Positions 1-8,857 of a DNA stretch of 64,000 nt are shown here, piece by piece. The stretch's first letter is position 1; every line of letters starts with the position of its first letter. The translations under genes and the position numbers were made by a program. This DNA comes from Cryoendolithus antarcticus. Taxonomy: Eukaryota > Ascomycota > Dothideomycetes > Cladosporiales > Cladosporiaceae. Below the pieces are notes generated by a model. The model searched no databases, was not told the origin of the DNA, and worked only from the letters and a program-made list of their open reading frames with translations. The stretch lies in NCBI GenBank assembly GCA_002077065.1, contig NAJO01000004.1, positions 372,001 through 436,000 of the forward strand, in the 5' to 3' direction.

Positions 1-168
1 AGACACGTTGGCCGCGACCAAGTTCGCTGGAATTGGAGGGATCATACTCATTGTCGCTGTGATCTTCACCAAAACTTCGCCATTGCCGGGTACTGGGATT
101 GGTCTTTCTCCTAGGTCCATTGGTTGTCCGACCCGGCGGACGAGAACTGCTTTCTGTGTGGTCGACAT
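1..168 (-). CDS. MDR-family oxidoreductase, N-terminal fragment
   Basis: The reverse strand from the ATG at 168 to the window edge is open for 56 codons and begins MSTTQKAVLVRRVGQPMDLG, followed by a PVPGNGEVLVKI segment. This is the usual N-terminus of medium-chain dehydrogenase/reductases of the zinc-alcohol-dehydrogenase or quinone-oxidoreductase type, where the first beta strands build the substrate-domain barrel. The NADPH-binding fold lies outside the window, so substrate and zinc content cannot be judged. Residues after VKI (TATMSMIPP) are less typical, so an intron or divergence may follow. It faces away from the Zn2Cys6 regulator gene and may belong to the same metabolic patch. The family call is inferred from one short segment. 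Confidence 0.6.
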   Translation of the reverse strand, partial: MSTTQKAVLVRRVGQPMDLGERPIPVPGNGEVLVKITATMSMIPPIPANLVAANVS

Positions 169-1705
169 TCCAGTAAAAGCTATAGAGATCATTCCGCTGT
201 GTGTGGCAGACGATCGGGTGAGACAAGCAGTCGATAGAGTGGTTGAGAGTGTATTCCGTCCTGATGGTGGTAGGGAGCTCAACGTCTTTATACGCTCTGG
301 CTCGAGATATCTTATACCGTGATCTAAAGCTCTGGACCTCGCCACAGATGGACGGCTTTGAAATCAGGCATGGAGGACATTCCTTGGAGATGCGTATAGA
401 GCGCTCTTGAGGCATGGTGGCCGGTGCTTACTAAGTTCAGAAGGCTCTGTTGAGCTGCAGCCGGGTGCCCTCGAAGCTTACCGCGGTGTGCTTCAGATGG
501 CGCACCTGTAGCATTGACAGGTAGTCGTGCTCTTTTGAGCCTTCGTCATTTGTTACACGTCCTTTATTGCTGTGTGCACCACTGATACGAAGCCATCTTG
601 TCGGGGAGTTTAGTTGATAGGCACTCCAACGCAACAGCACCAGGTAAGGCCTCCAGCGATACTTCACAATGGCAATGTCGTTCAAGCCGGGAGATCGAAG
701 CCTGTGATTCGTCATCGGCGGCGAAGAACACGCCCTATTGCGCGACAGTCTGCTTGAGGCGTTGAAGACGGTGCAACTCATCGTCCGCGCTTAGCCCGCA
801 GTCTCGGCGAATCCTGCTTCGCATCGATGTCTACCAAAATTGAGGACAAGGTTTCGCTTTGGCGAGGTGTACTTGCACTAATGCCGCATGCCAAGTGCTG
901 AGGTTACGGACGTAGACAATGTTTTCCCTGATCGCCGAGACAGCATGTCGAACGCCAAGTTCCAGAACGTAGATCACGGGGAGCTCGGGGACAGAACGGA
1001 TAGAAAGTCCGGAGCGCTGACAAAGACCGTTGTTGAGCACGTTTGGCGAAAGTATGTGTAGTGATAGAGAGAGCTGCGTGCGGGTGGCGATAGCGATATA
1101 GCATGGCAGACCTCACAAGCAGTGGAGATCTCACTCCATGCACAATGCTAGATCGCGGCCGCTGCCGAGTGTCCGGGGGAGCTGACTGTACAAAACAGGC
1201 AGAGTCGGCTCTGCTGCGACGCACAACCAATGACTTCTGCTAAGCCTTCTCCACGATAGATGCGCGCGCTCATTTATGACAGCCGGCTCCCTCAACGACG
1301 TGGCCGAGCTGCTGAAGCAGGTATCGAATTCTTCTCACGATCCAAGCGTGACACTGCAGCTGCGTCCTCCCTACGCCACTCTCGCGTCACTACAAGAATC
1401 TGCCGCAATGCGGCAGACGATGCCCTTCCAAGTCCAAATTACTACAGTCGAGGAGTGCATGTGTGCTGTGAGATCCGGATGCCAAGCTATGATTTAGCAG
1501 ACACTTCGAAAAGCCTCCTTTTGCGCGTGTCTAGATGTTCGATCCGGGATCACCTACGCGCGTCTCGCAGTACATATCGAGCTGGCGGTCAATCTCGCTT
1601 GGTCGTGAGGTACTTGATACGACCCTAGGCACTAGAGACGTCTCCGACAGCCACCGCATCAAGATTGAGGTCCGTTGAACGAGACTTTCATGGTGTGGGG
1701 CAGTA
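169..1705. other. Intergenic, 1.5 kb, no supported gene
   Basis: Several short ORFs occur on both strands, for example 1276-1497 on the plus strand, but none resembles a known family or can be extended by convincing splice sites. The stretch holds the promoter of the MDR gene on its left and the 3' flank of the Zn2Cys6 gene on its right. Confidence 0.6.
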
Positions 1706-4034
1706 TCAGCCCCGGTCTCCTATGTAAGGAGGGAGAGCATCGAAAATGGAAGTGTCGAACACGTCAAACCCAAAGAACTGACCGGCTACCGTGTCGCTGC
1801 CCGCGAAGTCACGCGCATCGAAGAACGGACTAGCTTGGTCTGTTTGTGCGCTTGTCTCTCCGAACCTAGGCTGTACTGGAAAAGGCGGAGGAAGAGTGTT
1901 AGCGTGTGAGACAAACACGACCAGAGCCACATTTGGAACCTACATTGTGCATGCTGTAATCCTGACAGGTATCGAACATACTTGGCGCAGTTTTGTACTA
2001 ACAGTATGTCGCGATCCAGGCACTCGAGAGCTTCTGCGGCCTTTTGAAGATATGTTTGACCAGAGTTGGTGAAGTCTTCCAGCTCTGCGCTACTTCCACG
2101 CTGGACCCACAAGTTGCGGCCGCAAATCACCAGTGATGCTGCAAATACTGTGTCGATATTGTCACTGGTCAGCAATGTTCGTGTTCATGACGTCTGCAGC
2201 GGTGCATACCATAATACAAGGTGAAGAACCATATGCCAAGGTTGTTGTGGCCAGTGCTATCTGCAGTAAGGACGGAATGTACGATGTCAATCGTGCTCTG
2301 GGCAGATGCAATGCCGTCGCGGGCTTCTGCCACGGCGAGCTGTATGGTATGGGGTGCGTTGTCGCTACACACCTCTGGCTTCGAAAGGAACTGAAGGGCT
2401 ATGTCGAGTAGCGGTCGGTGAACAAGTATGTTGAGATTGTGATATCGAAGCGTAAGAATGACCTGTGATCTGTTCTGAGGTGAGCTCTCCAGAAAGGAGC
2501 CCGGTTGACACATGGTCAGGTGCGGCGGCAAAGCGAGGACCCATCGTCGAAGGTCCTGTCTCACTTCACCTACATACTTGATGGTAGTGATTACATCGAC
2601 ATTCTCGTCCACTTGTCCTAGGTTTGAGTTGTACTGCGTCTTCAGCGATCGTCCCATGATCTTATACAGTTCCACTGATATGGCGAGGAATTCTGAGTGG
2701 TCCTTTCCGATCATGCGCCCTGATTGGGAGCTTTCCGTGATCGGCCATGGTGCAGGCGGTTGTACCGTCAAATGCTCCTCCAGTATCGATGATGGTCTAC
2801 CAAAGCTTACACTCAAGACCTTATCGAGACAGAATATAGTGAGCCATGTACGCCGACGTGTCTCTTGCCGCACTTGATCCAGTCTTCGTCCACTTGACTC
2901 GGAGTGAAGGCCTAAAGCCGTTGCCGTTCTTACAAGGATTCCGTGCACACTCCACGTCTGCGTTGATCGTTGCGCGCCTTGAAGATATAGCACTACTAGT
3001 AGTAGATACTGCACTATCTCGAGGCTGATACTTCGTCTGAACGGCGCACTACAAAGCGCCTCCGCCCTCGCGTAGTAGATCTGCGATCGCTTGTGCCGTT
3101 CCTTAGTTGAGACCAAGTTGCCTATATTGAAGTTGCTCGCCATAGCGAAAGTCATATTCAGCAGGCCAAGCCAAGTCCTACACACTTTCGTGAAACCGGA
3201 CTTTTTGAACTCGCTAAACGTCTCCCGGAAGGTTGGCTCGTGAATGAAAGGGAAGAGCGAGCCCGTGGTAGCAAAGTAGATATCGAGTAGATCTTCCATC
3301 ACCTCCGTCTTTGGTAAGATTGAGGCTATAAACCCAGGAGAATCAAAAGGTTCAATTGGGAGAATCCCCTGCGACGGGTTCATGTCACGGCTCTCGACTG
3401 GCTGCTCTCCTCCCGTGGCCGCAAGTCTCTCCAATTCATCAACTGTCCAGGTTACGGAAATGGCTCGCAGGAGAGAGCGGGAGAAGCCGACATTGGATGA
3501 CTCGCCGTAAAAAGCAGATGCACGTTCGTTGACGAAGGTGATTGCAAACCCATCAGTCCTTTCATCGTCCATTGCTGGATCTTCTGCAAGTCCGGACGCA
3601 TCGAGTCGAAATCCCTCAGCTGCATGGCGGTTCTCTGGAGCCTCCAGAGGTCGCTCCGTTGCTGGATCTCCAAGCCCGGACGCATCGAGTCGAAAACCGT
3701 CAGCTGCATAGCGGGTCTCTGAAGCACCCGGAGGTTGCTCAAGGTTGACAGCCTGGCCGGTGCAGGCAGACAAATGGCCCATGAGGAGATCATCATGGCG
3801 CTGGAGTCTCTGCTCAGCATGCTTGAGCCTGTCTTCGAGGCTTGATAAATACTCCTTTTGCACGATGACGTTCGTCGAAGAGTCAGACGGCTCATACTCG
3901 CATTCGAAACCCAGCGCTTCACATTTGACACAGACGGGTCGACGTCCGTCGCACTTGGACTTGCGAGTACGACAGGCGTTGCATGCAAGTGCTACACGCC
4001 GACGTTTTGTCAATGGCCTGTCAGGCTCTTGCAT
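1706..4034 (-). CDS. Zn2Cys6 fungal transcription factor
   Basis: Three exons: 4034-2210, 2147-1944 and 1875-1706. The introns (62 and 68 bases) have GTATGC and GTAGGT donors, the second with a CTAAC branch site; the spliced protein has 732 residues. The six cysteines of a binuclear zinc cluster sit at residues 18, 21, 28, 35, 38 and 45 (CNAC, CDGR, CVKC), preceded by a basic TKRRR run. A short coiled-coil-like stretch follows, and the middle region carries the fungal-specific regulatory domain (FPFIHEPTF motif near residue 250). The C-terminus is acidic and Phe/Asp-rich, as in activation domains. I chose the ATG at 4034 because the frame upstream has only a GTG. Neighbouring transporter and oxidase genes are plausible targets. 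An in-protein tandem repeat is listed separately. Confidence 0.9.
3573..3740 (-). repeat. Two-copy tandem repeat inside the Zn2Cys6 gene
   Basis: Two copies of about 84 bases lie head to tail (about 3573-3657 and 3659-3740). Both contain the blocks TTGCTGGATCT, CGGACGCATCGAGTCGAAA and TCAGCTGCAT. In the protein this gives two copies of a segment containing GFRLDASGL with A-A/D-E before it. The copies differ at about ten bases, so the duplication is not brand new. It lies in the linker between the DNA-binding and regulatory domains. Confidence 0.85.
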
Positions 4035-5066
4035 CGTTCCGGTTGCCACAGACTAGGTGCCGTGAGAGCTAGGGAGCAGGGGTGTCGGATATCATTGTGC
4101 GGCTTGACTGTTTGGACGCAGTACATGCGAACGTACCGTGGAGCTTTTGGTGCCTGGGTGAAACGCCCCAATCTTAGGCGCTGTAACGTGATCATTACAA
4201 GCTACATGACAATAAGCATAGAATTTGTTGTACCGCGGTTACTACGAGGTTTATAGCACAGTCCATCCATGTGAAACCTTTTTCTATATTTGGATATTCC
4301 CTGACCGCCAGGGATTGTCACTTACAGTATAATACATGCCTCGTTGAGCAGCACGATGCTGTGCCGATGCATCGCGACATGCGAATGCATTTGCGCTTCA
4401 GTGTCCAAGTCACTGAGTACCTTGAGGTGACCCGAATGCAGAGACTGGATCGATAATAGAGCGTACTCTGTCCCCAGCTCAACCGTGCGGCAGGTACGTT
4501 GTCAGAGTGGAGAGGTCATCGAACAGAGACCCAGTCGTGTGTACGTAGTGAGCAGCGATAGTCGAAGTACTGGCTCCAGAGACGCTACAGGAGAAGGACA
4601 AGGGTACTGTGGAAACGCGGAGACGATCTTGGGGGATTATGTGAAGAGTCTTTACTGGCATAGCTGTGTTGCAACCTCGATCTCTCCTGTCAATGCGCGC
4701 TGGTGCCGCTCTACGTTACACACCCGCTACATCAAGCTTCGGTTAAGCTTAACACCTCTAGGACGATGTTCCCTCCTCTGATGAACGTCGCTGTCCGGAC
4801 ATGCTTGACGGACTTTTGGTAGAGCCTAATGAGTCCTCAATGAATGCTGCCATGCCTTCATAACCGCGACTTGGCTGTAGCAAACGCGAATTGAAGCTTG
4901 GCCGTTGTCTTCTCAGTAGCCCTCGGCTTCGAACGCTCGGTGTTGCGAGCATCGAGACTTCCAGGCGCTCGGCTCGAAAAAGGTGTTTTGAGAGATGAGG
5001 TCGGTTGCGAGGAGCGCATTTGTGCTATGTTGAATGTTGAACAGGCCAGGCCCGCTTCGACACCCA
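4035..5066. other. Intergenic, 1.0 kb, nothing recognised
   Basis: This is the promoter side of the Zn2Cys6 gene and the 3' flank of the MFS gene. Small reverse-strand ORFs at 4758-4952 and 4858-5070 overlap each other in different frames and match nothing I know. Confidence 0.6.
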
Positions 5067-6854
5067 TCATCTAACCGCGATGGGTGGTATGGCCTCAGTG
5101 ATCGCTGCTTGCACAGGTGTCATCTCGATCGCTCCCTCGCGCTCTCCCACGGGATCATCGCTTTTCTTTGTCCCCTCGATTCCAAATTCCGTATTCAAAC
5201 TGTTACTTAGAGAAACCTCCTTCTCGAGAAACACTAAAAGCAGGCCAACGCCCGCGAATGCGATACCTACAAGCCACACCACACGCAATGCACTAGCAAA
5301 GACTTGCACCACCTCCTCCTGTAACGCAGGATCGGTAATGCTGTCTATGAAAGCTGCAGTAGCGTGCTGATAAGCTTGTCCCCCGGTGAGTTTTGAGGCT
5401 AGGACCTGATCACTTAGCCCGCTCGCGAACGCAGCGCACTGGTTGTTGAAGATTACGCTCGGGATCGTAACGCCCCAGATGCAGCCGAAGTAGCGAGCAA
5501 AACTCCATACGCCCGTAGAAGTGGCGACAAGACTCTGATCTAGTGGTGCTTGGACTGCAGGCAGAAGAATACCTACTAACACGCCAGAGCCACTAGCCGC
5601 GATGAGCTGGAAGAAAACCCAGGCAGCAGGGTTCGACTTGGCATCAAGCAATGAGAGCAAGCCAAAGGCGATGGTGAATACCGCGAAGCCCGCAATATGA
5701 AGCGGTTTGTAGCGGCCCAGTTTCGAGAGCAGGACGCCACCGACTAGTGCGAATATGAGGCCTCCAGCGAATGTGGGCAGCGTGTCAATGCCGGAATGCA
5801 TAGCCGACTGGCGTTTGACCGACTGGAAGTAGATGGGGAGGAAGTAGTAAGTCCAGTAGGTGACGATGGCGTGGATGAACGTCAGGCCGAGCGCTGCAGC
5901 TGAGGTGCGATTCGAAACCAGCATCCTTGGGAAAGAAGGCTCGGGACATAGTTTCGGTGACCATTCGAATGCAGTGAAAAGAGCTATGCCAAAGAACCCC
6001 AGCAGAAGCGGTACGATGACGCGGAAAGATTTCCACTCGTAAGCAGTGCCGCCCCAAGTCACGGCTATAAGGACTGAGATGACCGCGCCGATGAATATGA
6101 GGTTGCCGGAAAGATCGATGCGTCGGAATCGTTGCCTCCATGTAGTATCTTGCTTGTAGTTGACTCGCAAGAACATGAACAAAGCGAGGAAGGCGACGCT
6201 CCCGATGGGTAGATTCAGATAGAATACCCATCGCCACGTTGAGTTGTCTGTAATGATGCCTCCGAGGAAGGGTCCAAGGGTGGCGCCTATCGTGGCTCCA
6301 ATCATGACCAGAGACATGTACTTGCCACGCTCACGCAGCGGGACAAGGTCCGTCACCACCGTCTCAATGAGGAGGTTGATCCCACCACCACCGAGACCTT
6401 GAATAGTCCTTGCTGCGATCAACATTGCCATCGAAGAAGCACCGCCACTAAGGCCACTACCGAGCACAAACAGGGCCACAGCGATCAGTAGCAAGTTCCG
6501 ACGGCCGAATATGTTGGAGACCTGTGCGAAGAGCGGCAGAGTGGCCACAGACGCCAGCAGGTATGCGTTCGGCACCCAGATGTAGCTGTTACCACCACCT
6601 AGGGCTTCGGTGATTGCAGGTAGAGCCGACGTGATGATTGTGCCCTCGAGAGCTGAAAGCATACCCGTGATACCCAGGGAGAGAAGGATAGCCCAGAAGC
6701 GCCATGTTTTTCTCGTTGAGGTGTTGTCTGTCGCAGAGATCACTCTGGCCGGTCGGTCAGATTCATCAAAATGGTGATCTATGTCGAATGATCTGCGAGA
6801 GCTCAGTGCACCATCTTCCGTCGATTTCTTCCTGTGACTCGGATCTATTGTCAT
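5067..6854 (-). CDS. MFS transporter, DHA2-like 14-TM efflux type
   Basis: An uninterrupted 595-codon frame from an ATG. The N-terminal 50 residues are hydrophilic and cytoplasmic. The first membrane segment follows at ALLSLGITGMLSALEGTIIT-like sequence, and hydrophobic segments then continue to about residue 555. Typical drug:H+ antiporter motifs are visible: SNIFGRRNLL (motif A, loop 2-3), RTIQGLGGGGI (motif B region), RERGKYM, and GATLGPFLGG (motif C, antiporter-type). The length fits 14-TM fungal DHA2 members, which export drugs, siderophores, toxins or metabolites across the plasma membrane. The substrate cannot be read from the sequence. It shares a 561-base divergent promoter with the FMN oxidase gene and lies 1 kb from the Zn2Cys6 gene, suggesting shared control. 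Confidence 0.93.
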   Translation of the reverse strand: MTIDPSHRKKSTEDGALSSRRSFDIDHHFDESDRPARVISATDNTSTRKTWRFWAILLSLGITGMLSALEGTIITSALPAITEALGGGNSYIWVPNAYLLASVATLPLFAQVSNIFGRRNLLLIAVALFVLGSGLSGGASSMAMLIAARTIQGLGGGGINLLIETVVTDLVPLRERGKYMSLVMIGATIGATLGPFLGGIITDNSTWRWVFYLNLPIGSVAFLALFMFLRVNYKQDTTWRQRFRRIDLSGNLIFIGAVISVLIAVTWGGTAYEWKSFRVIVPLLLGFFGIALFTAFEWSPKLCPEPSFPRMLVSNRTSAAALGLTFIHAIVTYWTYYFLPIYFQSVKRQSAMHSGIDTLPTFAGGLIFALVGGVLLSKLGRYKPLHIAGFAVFTIAFGLLSLLDAKSNPAAWVFFQLIAASGSGVLVGILLPAVQAPLDQSLVATSTGVWSFARYFGCIWGVTIPSVIFNNQCAAFASGLSDQVLASKLTGGQAYQHATAAFIDSITDPALQEEVVQVFASALRVVWLVGIAFAGVGLLLVFLEKEVSLSNSLNTEFGIEGTKKSDDPVGEREGAIEMTPVQAAITEAIPPIAVR

Positions 6855-7415
6855 TGTAGGCGTTCTAGTGAATGTTTGCCAGCTTTTCGGTATGGGATGC
6901 TGGAAACTGTACTGATCATGAACGCAGGAATGTTTATATATTCTACAGATGAGACTGCGTCGTTGTACTTATCACTAGAACAGGGTGGGTCATTGCCTTG
7001 CGGCAACTGAAGATCGTAGCACTTCAAAGTGAGGTACGATGGCTGAGTATGACTCTTGGGGCCCAATGCGGTAACCTGGGTAGTGAGCCTTTGCGATCGC
7101 CCAAAGTCTGTTCGGGTGGTTTGTTCCTGCGCCCGATAGATTGATGCATATCTGAATTGCAAGGAGAGTCTTGCGACATTCGCTCTGACGTCCCTCTTGG
7201 AGAAGCTCCAGTCAAGTGTGTTGTACACAGCAATGTCGATGTTGGGCTCATTGGACCTCGGCACAAAGACGAGGCACGTCAACTGCAAACACACCTCATG
7301 GATGAAGCTATACAACAACTCCGCCACGAGATCCTGAAGCTTCGTGATCCATCGAGCGACGCAAATTCGTTCACGGGACACTTCCAAAGGCCGTAGGCTA
7401 TTGGTTCACTGTAAT
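6855..7415. promoter_or_regulatory. Divergent promoter, MFS / FMN oxidase
   Basis: A 561-base non-coding stretch between two start codons pointing outward. Small ORFs inside (for example 6851-7387 on the minus strand) are not protein-like. It contains the CGG-N17-CCG inverted repeat described separately. Confidence 0.6.
7112..7136. promoter_or_regulatory. Candidate Zn2Cys6 operator (inverted CGG repeat)
   Basis: TCGGG, 15 bases, then CCCGA: a perfect inverted repeat giving CGG-N17-CCG. Zn2Cys6 dimers bind inverted CGG triplets with a protein-specific spacing. It sits between the divergent transporter and oxidase genes. One such site can occur by chance, so this is only a candidate. Confidence 0.25.
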
Positions 7416-8762
7416 ATGGCAAAACCGAGGACATCGATCTCGGACCTCCTCCAACAAGACCAACCCTACGACATCCCAGACCCAGAAGCTCCCTCCGCCT
7501 ACCAACGCGACATCTACTCCGCGTTCCGCAAACCACTCTTCTCGACCAAACCCCTAGAATGGGAACGACTCGCCAAAGCTAAAGTCCCTACAGCCAACTT
7601 CGGCTATGTCCAGGGCTCAGCCAGTAGCTGCAAGACCTATGCCGCCAATCTGGATGCATTTGACAGGTATCGTCTCCGCCCTTCTATGCTCGTCAATGCC
7701 ACACGACGGGACCTCAGCGTCGAGCTCTTCGGGACGAAGTACGCTTCTCCGATTCTTGTCGCGCCTGTAGGAGTGCAGAAGATCATGCACGCTGACGCTG
7801 AGACCGCAACTGCTAAGGCCTGCCAGAAAGTCGGAGTGCCTATGATCCTCTCTACCGCTGCTACGCGGACGATCGAGGAGGTCGCTACTGCTAATGGGTC
7901 TGGAGACAGATGGTATCAGCTTTACTGGCCGAAGCCGCAGGAGGAAGCCATCACCGCGTCGCTCCTCCGTCGGGCGAAAGCGAACGGCTACAAAGTTCTT
8001 GTAGTCACTCTCGATACGTTTACACTCGCCTGGCGGCCGGAGGATCTGGATAACTCGTATCTGCCCTTCTTGTGGGGCGATGGCTGTCAGATCGGCCATT
8101 CGGATCCGGTCTTCCTGGCCAAGTACGAGGAGATGCAACGGAATGACACACGACCTTTGACCGAGAAGCTAGCGGAGGCCTGGGATCTGCTCAAACGTCC
8201 TGGTACACCCTGGGGCGCTGCGTGGCTCTTGGCTAATGCTTCGAAGATCAAGAAGTCGAGAGCCTGGCTCGATGTGATGAACAGCGGCACTTACCGGGAA
8301 TGGGATCATTTGAAAACTCTGCAACGCCTCTGGGATGGGCCCATAGTGCTCAAAGGCATCCAAACTGTCGCGGACGCGCATAAAGCGATCGATTACGGTA
8401 TTGACGGTATCATTGTCTCGAACCACGGCGGTCGGCAACTCGACGGTGCGATAGCCTCGCTCGACGCATTGGCTGAGATCGGCGCGGATCAGAAGGTCAA
8501 GGAATCTGGTCTAACGTTACTGTTTGATAGCGGTATTCGGCAAGGAAGTGATGTGCTCAAAGCTCTTGCACTTGGCGCGAAAGCCGTGCTGATTGGCCGA
8601 CCGTACATGTACGGTCTGGCTATCGGGGGACAGGCGGGCGTGGAGCATGTGCTCAAGTGTTTGTTGGCTGACACAGACAATAGCTTAGCGAACGCAGGAA
8701 AGAAGAGCGTGAAGGATGTGAGTAGGGATGACTTGCAGACCAGAAGGGAAGCGAAGTTGTAG
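7416..8762 (+). CDS. FMN-dependent alpha-hydroxy-acid oxidase (lactate 2-monooxygenase-like)
   Basis: Single exon, 448 residues from the ATG at 7416; the open frame extends upstream to 7344 but lacks family similarity there. The family oxidises L-2-hydroxy acids (lactate, glycolate, mandelate) to 2-oxo acids using FMN. The active-site block SNHGGRQLDG is intact, with the catalytic histidine at residue 337. The phosphate-binding end GAKAVLIGRPYMYGLAIGG is also present, as are the N-terminal substrate-side motif FGTKYASPILVAPVGVQ and STAATRTIEEVA. No cytochrome b2 domain or mitochondrial presequence is seen, so it resembles the oxidase/monooxygenase branch rather than cytochrome b2; whether it is an oxidase or a decarboxylating monooxygenase is open. 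It is transcribed away from the MFS gene. Confidence 0.92.
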   Translation: MAKPRTSISDLLQQDQPYDIPDPEAPSAYQRDIYSAFRKPLFSTKPLEWERLAKAKVPTANFGYVQGSASSCKTYAANLDAFDRYRLRPSMLVNATRRDLSVELFGTKYASPILVAPVGVQKIMHADAETATAKACQKVGVPMILSTAATRTIEEVATANGSGDRWYQLYWPKPQEEAITASLLRRAKANGYKVLVVTLDTFTLAWRPEDLDNSYLPFLWGDGCQIGHSDPVFLAKYEEMQRNDTRPLTEKLAEAWDLLKRPGTPWGAAWLLANASKIKKSRAWLDVMNSGTYREWDHLKTLQRLWDGPIVLKGIQTVADAHKAIDYGIDGIIVSNHGGRQLDGAIASLDALAEIGADQKVKESGLTLLFDSGIRQGSDVLKALALGAKAVLIGRPYMYGLAIGGQAGVEHVLKCLLADTDNSLANAGKKSVKDVSRDDLQTRREAKL

Positions 8763-8857
8763 AAAGGCAGTGGGGCTGAGAGTATGTGCACGATATAGCG
8801 TTATGTACGACTCGAGCATGTTCTGGCCCCAACTCTACAGCTGTGTGCTAGCGAGCT

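Noticed and set aside
1276..1497. 73-codon ATG-started ORF
   Set aside because: No family resemblance and no convincing splice partner; overlaps a longer ORF in another frame.
4858..5070. 70-codon ORF overlapping the MFS stop codon
   Set aside because: Out of frame with the transporter, no splice link and no known features.
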